From the NCBI RefSeq assembly GCF_900112935.1, contig NZ_FONM01000002.1, forward strand, positions 248,001-312,000: a stretch of DNA of 64,000 bases, given 5' to 3'. The notes beneath the pieces were generated by a model that saw only the letters and a program-made list of their open reading frames with translations, was not told the origin of the DNA and did no database searches. Origin of the DNA: Trichococcus pasteurii. GTDB taxonomy: Bacteria; Bacillota; Bacilli; Lactobacillales; Aerococcaceae. Below are positions 47,127 to 58,834 of this stretch, one piece after another (position 1 is the first letter of the stretch; every line of letters begins with the position of its first letter). Position numbers and translations under genes: made by a program.

Positions 47127-49355
47127 TTACATCATTTCGTGCATTGTACGGTTGATTACGTCCAATTGTTGTTCGCGGGTCAACTTGATGAAGTTAACAG
47201 CGTATCCGGAAACTCGGATAGTCAATTGTGGGTAGTTTTCTGGGTGATCCATAGCGTCAAGCAATGTTTCACGGTTGAATACGTTGACGTTCAAGTGGTG
47301 GCCGCCTTTAGCGATGTATCCATCCATCATTGCAGTCAAGTTTTCTTTTTGAACTTCTTCTTCACGTCCCAAAGCTTTAGGGATGATTGAGAATGTGTTC
47401 GAGATACCATCCAATGAATATTTGTAAGGAATCTTAGCTACTGAAGACAAGCTTGCCAAAGCGCCGTGTGTATCTCTTCCGTGCATTGGGTTAGCACCAG
47501 GTGCGAATGGTTCGCCGGCTTTACGTCCGTCTGGCGTGCTACCAGTTTTCTTACCGTAAACCACGTTAGAAGTGATTGTAAGGATAGAAGTTGTAGGGAT
47601 AGAGTTGCGGTATGTTTGGTGTTTTTTAACTTTGCCCATGTATTGTTTCAACAAGTCGATACCGATTTGGTCAGCGCGATCATCGTTGTTACCATATTTA
47701 GGGAAGTCGCCTTCGATTTCGAAGTCAATTGCAATGCCGTTTTCGTCGCGGATAGGTTTAACTTTCGCGTATTTGATAGCTGAAAGTGAATCGATTGTAA
47801 CTGAGAAACCAGCGACACCAGTTGCCAATGTGCGGACAACATGTGTATCATGTAAAGCCATTTCTAATGATTCGTATGAATATTTATCGTGCATGTAGTG
47901 GATAACGTTCAATGTATTCACATACAAAGCTACGATCCAGTCCATCATAACATCGAATTTTTCAGCAACTTCATTATAATCAAGGTATTCTGAAGTGATT
48001 GGTTGCAATTTAGGTCCGACTTGTTTTTTCTTCGTTTCGTCAACCCCGCCGTTGATTGCGTAAAGCAATGTTTTAGCTAGGTTAGCACGCGCTCCGAAGA
48101 ATTGCATTTGTTTCCCGATTCTCATCGCGGATACGCAGCAAGCGATACCGTAGTCATCGCCCCATTCAAGGCTCATGATGTCATCATTTTCGTATTGGAT
48201 AGCGCTTGTTTCGATAGACATTTTAGCACAGTATTTCTTGAATCCTTCAGGCAATTTAGTTGACCAAAGAACTGTCAAGTTAGGCTCTGGAGCTGCTCCC
48301 AAGTTAGTCAATGTGTTCAAGAAACGGAAGCTTGTTTTTGTAACCATTGAACGGCCATCATGTGCCATACCAGCGATTGATTCAGTAACCCATTGTGGAT
48401 CTCCTGAGTACAACTCTTGGTATTCTGGCGTACGTGCAAATTTGATCATACGTAATTTCATTACGAAGTGGTCAACGATTTCTTGTGCTTCTTCTTCAGT
48501 CAATGTTCCGTTTTCCAAATCGCGTTGGATATAGATATCCAAGAAAGTTGAAGTACGGCCTAATGACATTGCAGCACCGTTTTGTTGTTTTACAGCAGCC
48601 AAGTAACCGAAGTATAACCATTGGAAAGCTTCCTTAGCGTTTGTTGCTGGTTTGGAAATATCGAAACCGTAGATGTTTCCTAATTCTTTCAATTCTTTCA
48701 AAGCTCTGTATTGTTCGCTGAACTCTTCTCTCAAGCGGATGATTTCTTCAGTCATCGTGCCGTCGCCGATTTTAGCGAATTCATTTAATTTGTCTTGCAT
48801 CAAGAAGTCAACACCGTATAAAGCTACACGACGGTAGTCACCGATGATGCGTCCGCGGCCGTATGCATCTGGCAAGCCAGTGATGACGCCGGTTGTTCTT
48901 GCTGCACGCATTTCTGGAGTATAAGCGTCAAATACGCCTTGGTTGTGTGTTTTTCTGTAATCGCGGAAAATCATTGAAACTTCTGGATCAACTTTGTAGC
49001 CAGCTTCTTCACAAGCCTGTTCGCTCATGCGGATACCGCCGAAAGGCATCAAGCTGCGTTTAAGTGGTTTTTCAGTTTGGAAACCAACGATTTGCTCTTT
49101 TTCTTTGTTCAAGTAGCCTGCTGCATGAGATGTAATGGAAGATACAACTTTTGTATCCATATCCAATACGCCGCCAGCTTCTCTTTCTTGTTTTGTAAGA
49201 TCCATAACTTGATCCCATAATTGATTTGTAGTTTCAGTAGGACCAGCCAAAAAGCTTTCGTCGCCTGTGTATTCAGAGAAGTTGCTGATGATGAAGTCTC
49301 TTACGTCGACTTCTTCTTTCCAAGTTTTTCCTTTAAAACCTTGCCATTGTTCCAT
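47127..49355 (-). CDS. pflB: Formate C-acetyltransferase (pyruvate formate-lyase)
   Basis: Splits pyruvate and CoA to formate and acetyl-CoA in anaerobic mixed-acid fermentation. It has 742 residues. The active-site cysteines are Cys406-Cys407 in YGIACCVSA. The radical-bearing Gly717 is in RVSGYAV near the C terminus. Extension of the radical in air inactivates it, so the organism needs anaerobic growth phases. AGGAGG precedes the ATG. It is paired with pflA downstream. Confidence 0.97.
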   Translation of the reverse strand: MEQWQGFKGKTWKEEVDVRDFIISNFSEYTGDESFLAGPTETTNQLWDQVMDLTKQEREAGGVLDMDTKVVSSITSHAAGYLNKEKEQIVGFQTEKPLKRSLMPFGGIRMSEQACEEAGYKVDPEVSMIFRDYRKTHNQGVFDAYTPEMRAARTTGVITGLPDAYGRGRIIGDYRRVALYGVDFLMQDKLNEFAKIGDGTMTEEIIRLREEFSEQYRALKELKELGNIYGFDISKPATNAKEAFQWLYFGYLAAVKQQNGAAMSLGRTSTFLDIYIQRDLENGTLTEEEAQEIVDHFVMKLRMIKFARTPEYQELYSGDPQWVTESIAGMAHDGRSMVTKTSFRFLNTLTNLGAAPEPNLTVLWSTKLPEGFKKYCAKMSIETSAIQYENDDIMSLEWGDDYGIACCVSAMRIGKQMQFFGARANLAKTLLYAINGGVDETKKKQVGPKLQPITSEYLDYNEVAEKFDVMMDWIVALYVNTLNVIHYMHDKYSYESLEMALHDTHVVRTLATGVAGFSVTIDSLSAIKYAKVKPIRDENGIAIDFEIEGDFPKYGNNDDRADQIGIDLLKQYMGKVKKHQTYRNSIPTTSILTITSNVVYGKKTGSTPDGRKAGEPFAPGANPMHGRDTHGALASLSSVAKIPYKYSLDGISNTFSIIPKALGREEEVQKENLTAMMDGYIAKGGHHLNVNVFNRETLLDAMDHPENYPQLTIRVSGYAVNFIKLTREQQLDVINRTMHEMM

Positions 49356-49654
49356 TATATGTTCCTCCTAAAGGTGCTTTCACATTGTGATATGTGTAAC
49401 AGGTTTCTACATGAACATTATAACACGTACAGATAAAAGTGCAACAACTATCAATCTTTTTTTTGAACTTTTTGTAAATTTTTCGAAAACATTTTTAAAA
49501 CGTTGGTATATAAGCTTTTTCGAATCTCAAAAAATGATTTTGACTTTCGATTAGTTAGTGAAACCTTTATTTTGACAAAAAATCTGTTTCATAAAAAAAC
49601 GGAAACTGTGCTATTACACAGTTTCCGTTTTGGCATTTCGTTTATAACAGATAA
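49356..49654. promoter_or_regulatory. pflB upstream region with promoter
   Basis: The minus-strand promoter is TTGCAC (complement of 49439-49444), 16 bases, then TATAAT (complement of 49417-49422). Between it and the ribosome-binding site is the short palindrome TCACATTGTGA near 49380. Upstream bases are AT-rich with no strong operator match. The right end of the region holds the parC terminator. Confidence 0.65.
49596..49631 (-). terminator. Terminator after parC
   Basis: A 15-bp perfect stem (AAAACGGAAACTGTG and its complement) with loop CTATTA and a T-run on the minus strand. Confidence 0.93.
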
Positions 49655-52117
49655 TTAGAAAATTCTAATTTGTGAAAAATCAAACTCTTTTTCGATGTCC
49701 GACACTTCGCCATCGGTCTTCTCGTTGATTGCGAAGCTGCCGTTGGAATACCTAGGGCTGAACGGAATCTCTTTGCTTTCCGCCACAATGCTCTTACTAG
49801 CCGTCGTACGGATCGCATAACGGTTAGGCATCGATAGATCGCAATCCATAAAGACGATGCGATGCGGCTTGGCCTTCAATTCCTTCAGCAGCATCAATCC
49901 CCGTTTCGCTCGACCCAAAATCGGGACTTCTCCGGATTTGAATTTTTTGATGTTCCCTCTTTGCGTGACCACAAGGATCGGGAATTCCTCATCACCTTCT
50001 TTAAAGGCAGCGCCCCCGACCACCAAGTCCCCATCCTTCAGGTTGATGGACTTTACTCCGCTGGCGCGCGTTCCGATGATGCCCACTTCATTCACGGCGT
50101 AACGCAGGCTGAATCCGAAATGGGTCACCAGCAGAACATCATAATTTTGTTTATCCTCCAAGCGTTGGATGGAAACAATCGCATCCGTCTCGCTCTTCAT
50201 CTTCATGGCGACCGCTTTTTTGTTTCTGTAGCCACGGAAGGTCCGGAAGTCGCTCATCAGCGTCTGTTTGATGTATCCTTCTTTTGATATGAAAAGGATT
50301 GTCCCGGTCGGTTCGCTGTTGTTCGGGATAATTTCTACGCTGATGATTTTCTCTTCCGGTGCGAAGGGAATGTTCTGCGAGATATGATGCCCCGTATCTT
50401 TCCATTTCAATTCCGGCAACTCATGCACCGGGAAATGAAGATAGTCTCCCTTGCTGGTGAACATCACAATCGCATCAAGGGTCGATGCTTTCCCGACAAA
50501 AAGAGGCTTATCGCCTTCACGCAATCCGACTTCTTCGATCGTCGACGCTCCAAAAGAGCGTAGGCTGGTGCGCTTGTAATAGCCCTCTTTTGTGATTACG
50601 ACAACGACTTCTTCTACCGGCACGAGAACTTCCGTATCGATTTTGATTTCTTCGATTTCATGTTGGATCGTAGTCCGGCGAGGATTCGCGTATTGTTTCT
50701 TGACTGCCGAGAGTTCTGTCTTCATAACAGCGTACAACGTTTTTTCCTGTTTCAGGATTTCGTGGTAGGTCGCAATCTGCTCGTTCAGTTCCAACTTTTC
50801 GTTCTGCAGGGCAGTTATATCCGTATTGGATAGACGGTACAGCTGCAAGGAAACGATCGCTTCCGCCTGCGGTTCCGAAAAAGCATACTGCTTCATAAGA
50901 TTCTGTTTTGAGTCCTTCTTGTCTTTGCTGTCACGGATCAATTGGATAACCTCATCAAGGATCGAAATGACTCTGATCAATGCATCCACGATATGCAGGC
51001 GCGTTTCCGCTTTCCTCAGACTGTACTTCGTCCGGCGGGTGATGACGATTTTTTGGTGGCGGATATAGGCTTTCAGGATTTGGTGCAAGCCGACTTGCAT
51101 CGGGCGGCGTTCATCGATTGCGACCATATTGAAGTTATAGTTTACTTGCAGATCTGTATTTTTGAGCAGATAGTTGAGGATCCCTTCCGCATTTGCTTCT
51201 TTTTTCAGTTCGACAACAATCTGCAGCCCCGTGCGGTCTGATTCATCCCGCACTTCGGCGATCCCTTCAATCTTGCGGTTGATGCGGATTTCGTCCATAC
51301 GCTTAACTAGCGTCGCTTTGTTGACGTCATAAGGGATTTCCGAAATGACGATCTGCTGTTTGCCGCCGCGGATGCTCTCGATGGACGTGCGCGAACGTAC
51401 GACTACTTTCCCTTTGCCGGTTCTGTAGGCGTCCTTCAATCCATCCAAGCCCTGAATGATCGCCCCGGTAGGGAAATCTGGCCCTTTAACATATTTCATG
51501 AGCGCTTTGAGCTCCGCATCAGGGTGATCGATCAGATGCAAGGTCGCATCGATGACCTCCCCTAAATTATGCGGCGGGATATCGGTCGCGTAACCGGCGG
51601 AAATACCGGTGGCGCCGTTCACCAAAAGATTCGGGTATCTGGCGGGCAATACTGTAGGCTCCTGATCGGTATCGTCGAAGTTCAGCACAAAGTCTACGGT
51701 CTCCTTATCGATGTCGCGCAACAGTTCTGCTGAGATTTTTGACAACCTGGCCTCGGTATACCGCATCGCAGCGGCTGAATCCCCATCCATACTCCCGTTG
51801 TTTCCGTGCATTTCGACCAATACTTCCCGCATTTTCCAATCCTGGCTCAACCGGACCATCGCTTCATAGACACTGGAATCCCCGTGCGGATGATAATTAC
51901 CGATGACATTCCCGACTGTTTTTGCCGATTTGCGGAAGCCTTTGTCCGAAGTGTTTCCGGCAACATCCATCGCGAACAGGATCCGTCGCTGAACAGGTTT
52001 CAGCCCATCGCGGATATCAGGCAATGCACGATCCTGGATGATGTATTTCGAGTATCTCCCGAAGCGGTCCCCCATTACGTTTTCGAGCATCAGCTCTTTG
52101 ATTTCCAGATTATCCAC
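49655..52117 (-). CDS. parC: DNA topoisomerase IV subunit A
   Basis: Breaks and rejoins DNA to separate linked daughter chromosomes. It has 820 residues. The catalytic Tyr120 is in [10 protein letters not shown]. The quinolone region is [12 protein letters not shown], with Ser81 and Glu85, the positions changed in resistant strains, in their normal form. The C-terminal beta-pinwheel begins near residue 500. It overlaps parE by one base. Confidence 0.96.
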   Translation of the reverse strand: MDNLEIKELMLENVMGDRFGRYSKYIIQDRALPDIRDGLKPVQRRILFAMDVAGNTSDKGFRKSAKTVGNVIGNYHPHGDSSVYEAMVRLSQDWKMREVLVEMHGNNGSMDGDSAAAMRYTEARLSKISAELLRDIDKETVDFVLNFDDTDQEPTVLPARYPNLLVNGATGISAGYATDIPPHNLGEVIDATLHLIDHPDAELKALMKYVKGPDFPTGAIIQGLDGLKDAYRTGKGKVVVRSRTSIESIRGGKQQIVISEIPYDVNKATLVKRMDEIRINRKIEGIAEVRDESDRTGLQIVVELKKEANAEGILNYLLKNTDLQVNYNFNMVAIDERRPMQVGLHQILKAYIRHQKIVITRRTKYSLRKAETRLHIVDALIRVISILDEVIQLIRDSKDKKDSKQNLMKQYAFSEPQAEAIVSLQLYRLSNTDITALQNEKLELNEQIATYHEILKQEKTLYAVMKTELSAVKKQYANPRRTTIQHEIEEIKIDTEVLVPVEEVVVVITKEGYYKRTSLRSFGASTIEEVGLREGDKPLFVGKASTLDAIVMFTSKGDYLHFPVHELPELKWKDTGHHISQNIPFAPEEKIISVEIIPNNSEPTGTILFISKEGYIKQTLMSDFRTFRGYRNKKAVAMKMKSETDAIVSIQRLEDKQNYDVLLVTHFGFSLRYAVNEVGIIGTRASGVKSINLKDGDLVVGGAAFKEGDEEFPILVVTQRGNIKKFKSGEVPILGRAKRGLMLLKELKAKPHRIVFMDCDLSMPNRYAIRTTASKSIVAESKEIPFSPRYSNGSFAINEKTDGEVSDIEKEFDFSQIRIF

Positions 52118-54186
52118 TATAGTTCACCACTTTCAAAATCTAACGAAATTTGTTCCATATCATGAGCGATTTGCTGATCAGAAGTTTCCTTCTTCACTTT
52201 CTCCTGCAGGTGTGCCTGCCCATTATCGGGCGTCGGTGCCATGTCCTGCTCCAGGATGCTCTTATCATCAGCCATCGAAAATTCGACATGCTTCTCGATC
52301 CATTTCCTTCGCGGTTCGACTTTATTTCCCATCAGCGTCGTGACCCGGCGCTCCGCTTGGGCTTTGTCATCGATGAGAACCCGGATCAACGTTCTGGTTT
52401 CAGGATCCATTGTAGTATCCCACAGCTGATCCGCGTTCATTTCCCCGAGTCCTTTATAGCGTTGCAGGATGTAACCCTTACCGATGATGTCGATTTTTTC
52501 CTGCAGCTCCTTTTCGGTCCATGCGTATTCGATCTTTTCGTTTTTGCCGAAGCCCTTGGATATTTTATACAGGGGCGGTTGCGCGAGATAAATTTTTCCG
52601 GCTTCCAGCAACGGTTTCATGTAACGATAAAAGAAAGTCAGCAACAGGATCTGAATGTGCGCACCATCCGTATCCGCATCCGTCATGATGATGATTTTGT
52701 CGTAATTGCAATCCTCGATTTCGAAATCCGCACCGACCCCTGCACCGACCGTGTAGATGATCGTGTTGATTTCCTCGTTTTTCAATATATCCTGCATGCT
52801 CGCGCGTTCCGTATTGATGACTTTGCCGCGCAGCGGAAGTATCGCTTGGAACTTACGGTCGCGCCCTTGTTTGGCGGATCCACCGGCGGAATCACCCTCG
52901 ACCAGATACAGTTCGTTCTTTTTCGGATTTTTGCTTTGCGCAGGCGTCAGCTTGCCGGACAACAACGATTCGTTTTTTTGCCTTTTTTTGCCGTTACGCG
53001 TTTCTTCACGGGCTTTACGCGCTGCATTTCTTGCCTCTCTGGCTTTCAGGGATTTTCTGGCAAGCATTTGGGCTGTTTCGCCATTTTCGGTCAGATAGAT
53101 GCTCAGTTTTTCGCTGATGAGTCCATCAACGGCTGCCCGTGCTTGCGGGGTGCCTAATTTTTCTTTCGTTTGGCCTTCGAATTGGAGCAGGTTCTCCGGT
53201 ACACGCAGGGACAACACCGCCGAAAGGCCCTCACGCACATCGCTGCCTTCGAGATTCTTTTCCTTCTCTTTGATCAGGTTCATCTTACGGGCGTATTCAT
53301 TGAAGGCTTTTGTTATCGCTGTCTTGGCGCCGGTTTCGTGCGTGCCGCCATCCTTGGTGCGGACGTTGTTGACGAACGAAAGGATCGTCTCCGAATAGCC
53401 GTCGTTGTACTGGAAGGAGAACTCAATCTCGATCCCATCGGCTTCCCCGCTGAAATACACCACATCGTGCAATGTATCCTTTTCTTCATTTAAGTAAGCA
53501 ACGAATTCCTTGATCCCTTCTTCGAAGAAAAAAGTATCGCTTTGTTCGGTACGTTCATCTTTCAGCGTGATGGTTAAGCCTTTCAACAAAAAGGCTGATT
53601 CGCGGAACCGTTCCGCCAAAACCTCATAGGACAGTTGCGCTGTTCCGAAAACTTCCTTGTCCGGTAAAAAGTGAATCAAAGAGCCCGAGCCCTTTGAGGT
53701 GCTTTTTGATTTGGTCAATTTGCTGGCGGGTTTTCCGCCATCCTTGAATTTCATTGTATAGACTGTGCTCTCGCGGGTGACCGATACTTCCAGCCACTTG
53801 GATAACGCATTCACGACGCTTGCACCCACTCCGTGCAGGCCGCCTGATGTTTTGTATCCGCCCTGGCCGAACTTACCGCCAGCATGGAGAACGGTGAAAA
53901 TGACTTGGATTGTAGGCACACCTGAAGCGTGCAAACCAGTCGGCATGCCGCGGCCATTATCCTTCACGCTGATGCTTTGGTCTTCATGAATCGTGATATC
54001 GATCTGATCGGCAAACCCCGATAAAGCCTCGTCGACTGCATTGTCGACTATTTCATATACTAAGTGATGCAAACCGCGCGCATCAGTCGAACCGATGTAC
54101 ATCCCGGGACGTTTCCTGACTGCTTCAAGTCCTTCCAACACTTGAATGGAGTCATCATTGTATTTAATCTCTTTATTTTGTGCCAT
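52117..54186 (-). CDS. parE: DNA topoisomerase IV subunit B
   Basis: ATPase subunit of topoisomerase IV, 689 residues. The GHKL ATP site has [11 protein letters not shown] and PGMYIGS, plus [14 protein letters not shown]. The Toprim domain has [17 protein letters not shown] and the metal-binding [11 protein letters not shown]. First gene of parE-parC. Confidence 0.96.
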   Translation of the reverse strand: MAQNKEIKYNDDSIQVLEGLEAVRKRPGMYIGSTDARGLHHLVYEIVDNAVDEALSGFADQIDITIHEDQSISVKDNGRGMPTGLHASGVPTIQVIFTVLHAGGKFGQGGYKTSGGLHGVGASVVNALSKWLEVSVTRESTVYTMKFKDGGKPASKLTKSKSTSKGSGSLIHFLPDKEVFGTAQLSYEVLAERFRESAFLLKGLTITLKDERTEQSDTFFFEEGIKEFVAYLNEEKDTLHDVVYFSGEADGIEIEFSFQYNDGYSETILSFVNNVRTKDGGTHETGAKTAITKAFNEYARKMNLIKEKEKNLEGSDVREGLSAVLSLRVPENLLQFEGQTKEKLGTPQARAAVDGLISEKLSIYLTENGETAQMLARKSLKAREARNAARKAREETRNGKKRQKNESLLSGKLTPAQSKNPKKNELYLVEGDSAGGSAKQGRDRKFQAILPLRGKVINTERASMQDILKNEEINTIIYTVGAGVGADFEIEDCNYDKIIIMTDADTDGAHIQILLLTFFYRYMKPLLEAGKIYLAQPPLYKISKGFGKNEKIEYAWTEKELQEKIDIIGKGYILQRYKGLGEMNADQLWDTTMDPETRTLIRVLIDDKAQAERRVTTLMGNKVEPRRKWIEKHVEFSMADDKSILEQDMAPTPDNGQAHLQEKVKKETSDQQIAHDMEQISLDFESGEL

Positions 54187-54368
54187 AAAAAAACTCCTTC
54201 ATATCTGTTCTGAACCGAACATCTATTCTATCATACTGTATAACTTTCACTTTGAAAAGTATAAAAAATGCGGCGGAATTCTGCCTCCTATAGGAAAAAT
54301 GCGGATAAAATGGTAAAATGAACTAGAATTGTTTTATATTGGAGTATCAACTTAGGAGTGAAGTGAGA

Positions 54369-54974
54369 ATGACAGCAATCATCATCGTCCTGGCCTATCT
54401 TTTGGGATCCATCCCTTCAGGCATCTGGATCGGAAAATATTTTTATCATACAGACATCCGCAAATACGGCAGCGGGAACAGTGGAACAACCAATACCTTC
54501 CGCGTGTTAGGAAAAAAAGCCGGCATCATCGTCCTGATCATGGACATGCTGAAAGGTTCGGCGGCAACCTTATTGCCGATTTGGCTGGGAGTCGATATCC
54601 ATCCCTTGTTGGCCGGAGTTGTTGCAGCATTAGGGCATACTTATCCCCTGTTTGCTGGATTCAAAGGCGGCAAGGCCGTTGCCACAAGCGCCGGTATCCT
54701 GTTGGCCTACAATCCGCTTTTTTTTGCAGAAGCCATCGTCGCTTTCATCATCTACTTGTACTTTTCCAGAATGGTCAGCCTATCCAGCATCCTGGCCTGT
54801 TTTACAGCGGTCACACTTTCCTTCTTTTTTAAGGATTGGCCATTGACGATCGTTACGATCCTTTTGACGATCTTCATCATCTATCGCCATCGTTCCAATA
54901 TTTACCGGATCAGAAATGGCACGGAAAGCAAAGTGCCTTTCGGCTACAAAGCGAAGAGCGCTAAAGAAAAATAA
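54369..54974 (+). CDS. plsY: Glycerol-3-phosphate acyltransferase PlsY
   Basis: Transfers the acyl group from acyl-phosphate to glycerol-3-phosphate, the first step of phospholipid synthesis in Gram-positives. It has 201 residues, five membrane segments, and the motifs [20 protein letters not shown] and the [21 protein letters not shown] region in two pieces. The start is ATG at 54369, with AGGAG upstream. It is divergent from parE, as in many Firmicutes. Confidence 0.95.
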   Translation: MTAIIIVLAYLLGSIPSGIWIGKYFYHTDIRKYGSGNSGTTNTFRVLGKKAGIIVLIMDMLKGSAATLLPIWLGVDIHPLLAGVVAALGHTYPLFAGFKGGKAVATSAGILLAYNPLFFAEAIVAFIIYLYFSRMVSLSSILACFTAVTLSFFFKDWPLTIVTILLTIFIIYRHRSNIYRIRNGTESKVPFGYKAKSAKEK

Positions 54975-54980
54975 CCGAAT

Positions 54981-55022
54981 AAGGCGGGGCCGTAAATCGT
55001 TGCTGATTTACGGCCCCGCCTT
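54981..55022 (+). terminator. Terminator after plsY
   Basis: An 18-bp perfect stem starts AAGGCGGGGCCG and has the loop GTTGCT and T-run. It may also stop transcripts coming from the opposite aldose epimerase gene. Confidence 0.95.
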
Positions 55023-55071
55023 TTTCAGACCCAAAGATAAACGTTGTTGGGTTCAGCTGATGAACAACAGT

Positions 55072-55944
55072 CTAGAAGAATTCAATCCGATGGACATAAT
55101 ACCGTTTATTTCCGGGCTCAAGTGATTGGATGGCTGTTTTGCGTTCCAGCTCTCCGTCCGAATCCGACCGGTCAGCAAGTCCACACCAAGGTTCCAAACA
55201 AATATATGTGGCGTCTTCCTGAGGCTTTGTCCAGATGCCTAAGTAGTCGAAATCTTCATAGGACATCGTGGCACCATGTTCCCCCTTATCGGATGCCAGC
55301 GTGACAGTGGTCGGTTCCGGTGTTTTGAAAATAATGGCATCATTAAGGAAGAGGTCCCGTTGCAATCGGAACTCGTTCAGTTCCACTGCAACCGTTTTGT
55401 CCGCTGCGAGGTAGGGTCCCTCCAGGAACAAGCGATCGCGGGAAGTGTCAGGAGTCATCTTGACGTAGTAATCCTCGAATGCTTCACCTTCCATCAACGG
55501 CACATTGAAGCCTGGATGTCCACCGATCGAGAAATACATCTTGTCTGCATCAAGGTTCTTCACTTTGTAGCTGACCGCCAGCTGATTCTCGAATAATTGA
55601 TAAGTCAACTGCAGTTCAAACAAAAACGGATAAACATCTTTGAAATCACCATTCGGAGCAAGGATAAACGTGATGCTGTCGGACAGCCGCTCATGCACCG
55701 AAAATTTCGAGTCGCGAGCAAAGCCGTGTTGCCCCATTGTGTAAGTGTTGCCGTTATGTCGAAAGGAATCATCCTTCAGGCGTCCTACGAACGGAAAAAG
55801 GATAGGAGCATGCCTGTTCCAAACTTTTTCATCAGCTTGCCAAATATATTCGATGCCGGTTTTCTTTGCGATTACACTGGTGATTTCTGCACCTTTATCT
55901 TTTACGGTTACCGTAAGATGCTGATTCTCGATTACAAACTCCAT
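55072..55944 (-). CDS. Aldose 1-epimerase family protein (LacX-like)
   Basis: A 290-residue galactose mutarotase-type protein. Typical segments are PILFPFVGRLKD, TMGQHGFARD and SIGGHPGFNVPL with the expected catalytic histidines, and an acidic residue near the C terminus. The LacX branch is often of unknown sugar specificity. It may interconvert anomers of hexoses or hexose phosphates. Monocistronic. Confidence 0.88.
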   Translation of the reverse strand: MEFVIENQHLTVTVKDKGAEITSVIAKKTGIEYIWQADEKVWNRHAPILFPFVGRLKDDSFRHNGNTYTMGQHGFARDSKFSVHERLSDSITFILAPNGDFKDVYPFLFELQLTYQLFENQLAVSYKVKNLDADKMYFSIGGHPGFNVPLMEGEAFEDYYVKMTPDTSRDRLFLEGPYLAADKTVAVELNEFRLQRDLFLNDAIIFKTPEPTTVTLASDKGEHGATMSYEDFDYLGIWTKPQEDATYICLEPWCGLADRSDSDGELERKTAIQSLEPGNKRYYVHRIEFF

Positions 55945-55980
55945 TACATTTCCCCCTAGTTTGGCTTTACACCATTTTGC

Positions 55981-56799
55981 TTACTGATCATTTTTTTGAT
56001 ACAAAGCCTTTTTTAAAGCATCAAGCAATTCTGCGGAAACGACTCTGATGAACGTTCCCTTCATGCCGAGCGATCTCGTCTCGAGAATGCCGGCTGATTC
56101 CAGTTTCCTTAAGGCATTCACAATAACGGAGCGCGTAATATTTTTTTCTGCCGCAATTTTTGATGCGGTGATGCGTTCCTCTAAGGATGGAAAAGTCTCA
56201 AAAATCGCCTTGACCGCCTCCAGCTCGCTGAAAGACAATGATTTGATGGCGATCTGGATCAGTGTGGTCACTCGTGTTGCCTCTTCCATGCGCAAATTGA
56301 TGGTATGCAGCAACTCAATGCCGATTACGGTGGCACCGTGTTCGGCAAGAATCAAGTCGCTGCTGTCAAAAGCCGGACCCATCCGTGCCAAAATCAAACT
56401 CCCCAAGCGCTTGCCGGAAGCAAAAATCGGAACGATTGTTGTGACACCTGTAATGAACAAGTCTCTGCTTTCGATCGGAAAGGCTGTGAAATCAGATTCA
56501 ATGCCGATGTTCGCGGTCGTCTGAAACAAGGCAGACAGATTTTGGGCATACTGCTCCGGAAACTTTTTGTCCTCCAGCATTTGTTTGATGCGGGCATTGT
56601 TGATATCGGTCGCCTCACTGTAGCCTAATAGATTGCCGGACAGATCGATCAGATACGTGTTGGCCCTTAAAATATCCCCAAGCACGCTTGCCATTTCCGT
56701 AAAGGGTAATGCCGTCGCTTCGTCGCTGACAGCGACAAAGCCCCCTTCTTTTTGCAGCATGTAGTTGATCCTTCTCAACTTTTCTAATAATTCGTCCAT
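55981..56799 (-). CDS. codY: GTP-sensing transcriptional pleiotropic repressor CodY
   Basis: Global regulator that represses nitrogen and amino-acid genes when GTP and branched-chain amino acids are high. It has 272 residues: an N-terminal GAF domain and a C-terminal winged HTH with the diagnostic ASKIAAEKNITRSVIVNALR and GMKGTFIRV. The start is ATG at 56797-56799 with a run of G's upstream; a longer in-frame start at 56811 overlaps that site. Last gene of the xerC-hslV-hslU-codY group. The ilv and opp genes in this window are plausible targets. Confidence 0.96.
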   Translation of the reverse strand: MDELLEKLRRINYMLQKEGGFVAVSDEATALPFTEMASVLGDILRANTYLIDLSGNLLGYSEATDINNARIKQMLEDKKFPEQYAQNLSALFQTTANIGIESDFTAFPIESRDLFITGVTTIVPIFASGKRLGSLILARMGPAFDSSDLILAEHGATVIGIELLHTINLRMEEATRVTTLIQIAIKSLSFSELEAVKAIFETFPSLEERITASKIAAEKNITRSVIVNALRKLESAGILETRSLGMKGTFIRVVSAELLDALKKALYQKNDQ

Positions 56800-56871
56800 A
56801 TTTCCCCCCATACGATCATCCGTCAGAAAATATCCGCAAGGTTTATCCAGCCTAAAGGGGATTTTTTATGC

Positions 56872-58281
56872 TTAAAGGATATATCTTCTTAAATCTTTGT
56901 TCTCTACAATTTTTTCAAGTTTTTCATCCACATAATGTTCTGTTATCGTAATCTCTGTCCCAGGTATTTCGGAAGCCTCAAACAACAGATCCTCCAGCAA
57001 TTTCTCCATGATCGTGTGCAGCCTTCTGGCTCCGATGTTATCGGTTTCCTGGTTGACTTCAGTCGCGATGACAGCCATTTTCCGGATGGCTTCCTGGGTG
57101 AAGGTGATGTTGACGTCTTCCGTTGCCAACAGTGCGGTGTATTGCTTCAGCATCGCGTTATTTGGCTCGGTGAGGATCCGCACAAAATCATCTTCCGTAA
57201 GGTCATTCAATTCAACCCGGATCGGGAAACGGCCTTGCAGTTCCGGGATCAGATCGCTTGGCTTGGAAACGTGGAACGCTCCGGATGCTATGAAGAGGAT
57301 GTGGTCCGTTTGGATAGCCCCATACTTGGTGGAAACTTGGCTTCCTTCGACAATCGGAAGGATATCCCGCTGAACGCCTTCCCGCGACACTTCGCCTGAG
57401 TTTTGCGATTTGGAAGTGATTTTGTCGATTTCATCGATGAATATGATGCCGTTGGTTTCGGCCAACTTCAAAGCTTCCTGCGAAATATCATCCTTATTGA
57501 CCAATTTGTCGGTTTCTTCCTGCACGAGCACCTCAATGGCATCCTCGACCAAAAGCGTCCTTTGCATCTTCTTTTTCGGCGTCATGGATTCAAACGCCGA
57601 CTGAAGCATCATCATTTGCTCGTTGTTTCCGCCGGCTCCCAATGGATGTGCTTGTTTTTCCTCAACTTTGATCGAGACGTCACGCTTATTCAGCAGTCCT
57701 TTGCGCAATTGCTCGATGATATCCGCTCTGCTCTTGGCGATTTCGGCGGTCACTTCTTCGGCAGCTTCTTCCTGATCTTCAGGCAGTGGCATCCCCAGGT
57801 TTTTGAACATATTTTGCCAGTCATTCATTCCATCTTGTTAGGGCTTCGCTTTTTTGATCCCCGGCTTCATGACTTTGGCCAGTCGTTCTAAAGCCGCTTC
57901 GTAGGCTTTGGCATACACATCTCCGCGTTTTTGCTTTTCGACAATCTGGATGGCGTTCTCCATCAGATCGCGGACCATCGACTCGACGTCACGCCCGACA
58001 TAACCGACTTCCGTGAATTTGGTGGCCTCGACCTTGACGAAGGGTGCCTCGACCAACAACGCCAAGCGTCTCGCCAGTTCTGTCTTCCCTACTCCGGTCG
58101 GGCCGATCATCAGAATGTTTTTCGGAGTCACTTCTTTTTGCATGTCAGCATCCAATTTTTGTCTTCTGTAGCGATTCCGTAAAGCGACAGCGATCGCTTT
58201 TTTGGCCGCATCCTGCCCGATGACATAACGATCGAGCTCCTTGACGATTTCTCTGGGTGTTCTGTTGTGCTGTTCCTTCAT
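56872..58281 (-). pseudogene. hslU: HslU (ClpY) unfoldase gene interrupted by one in-frame TAA
   Basis: ATPase cap of the HslVU protease. The reading frame runs from ATG at 58281 through the N-domain and Walker A (GPTGVGKTE), hits TAA at 57838-57840, then continues in the same frame through the I-domain, Walker B (IIFIDEID) and the normal C terminus (DLRRYIL). No base is inserted or lost, and the total of about 469 codons fits the family. The stop lies in the linker at the I-domain, after residue 147. An ATG 12 bases past the stop (57828) could restart translation, but no good ribosome-binding site precedes it. Nonsense mutation, sequencing error or a natural split are all possible. hslV next to it is intact. 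Confidence 0.85.
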
Positions 58282-58297
58282 TATAGTAGCCACCTAT

Positions 58298-58822
58298 CTA
58301 AAATTCTTCAACGATGATGTTGTCGTTAGTAAATACGCAGATTTCTGAGGCGATCTTGAGACTTTCGTAGGCGATTTCTTTTGCGGAAAGATCGGAGCCT
58401 CTTCTTTTCAGGGCTCTTGCTGCAGCCAAGGCATAATTCCCGCCCGAGCCGATCGTAAGGATCCCATCATCCGGCTCGATGACTTCCCCGCTACCGGAAA
58501 CAAGCAGCATCTGCTCCTTGTTCATGACAATCAGCAACGCCTCCAGCTTCTGAAGCGCGCGATCGCCGCGCCATTCTTTCGCCACCTCGATGGAGGCGCG
58601 CAACAGGTTCCCTTTGTATTGATTGAGTTTCTCTTCAAATTTATCCTCCAGGGTGAACGCGTCCGCTACTCCACCAGCGAAACCGACGATGACTTCATCA
58701 TGGTAAATGCGTCTGATTTTTTTGGCGGTCCCTTTCATGATGACGGATTGGCCCATCGTCACCTGACCGTCCCCCGCCATGGCCGACCGTCCGTTGTGCT
58801 GCACTGCACAGATTGTTGTCAT
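58298..58822 (-). CDS. hslV: ATP-dependent protease subunit HslV (ClpQ/CodW)
   Basis: Proteolytic subunit of HslVU, an N-terminal nucleophile hydrolase. It has 174 residues. After Met removal Thr2 is the nucleophile ([10 protein letters not shown]), with Lys of the GTAKKIRR segment and the [14 protein letters not shown] motif as expected. It works with HslU, which is interrupted here. It starts 12 bases past the xerC stop. GGGG precedes the ATG. Confidence 0.95.
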   Translation of the reverse strand: MTTICAVQHNGRSAMAGDGQVTMGQSVIMKGTAKKIRRIYHDEVIVGFAGGVADAFTLEDKFEEKLNQYKGNLLRASIEVAKEWRGDRALQKLEALLIVMNKEQMLLVSGSGEVIEPDDGILTIGSGGNYALAAARALKRRGSDLSAKEIAYESLKIASEICVFTNDNIIVEEF

Positions 58823-58834
58823 TTTTTATTCCCC

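Noticed and set aside
49375-49395. CRP/FNR or Rex operator at the pflB 5' region
   Set aside because: TCACATTGTGA is palindromic but does not match the spacing of the CRP, FNR or Rex consensus. Left unnamed.
49495-49535. cre site upstream of pflB
   Set aside because: Best match TTAAAACGTTGGTA has two mismatches at fixed positions in AT-rich DNA, too weak to claim.
57838-57840. Stop-codon recoding (selenocysteine or pyrrolysine) in hslU
   Set aside because: The stop is TAA, not TGA or TAG, and no recoding hairpin is seen. Mutation or sequencing error is simpler.
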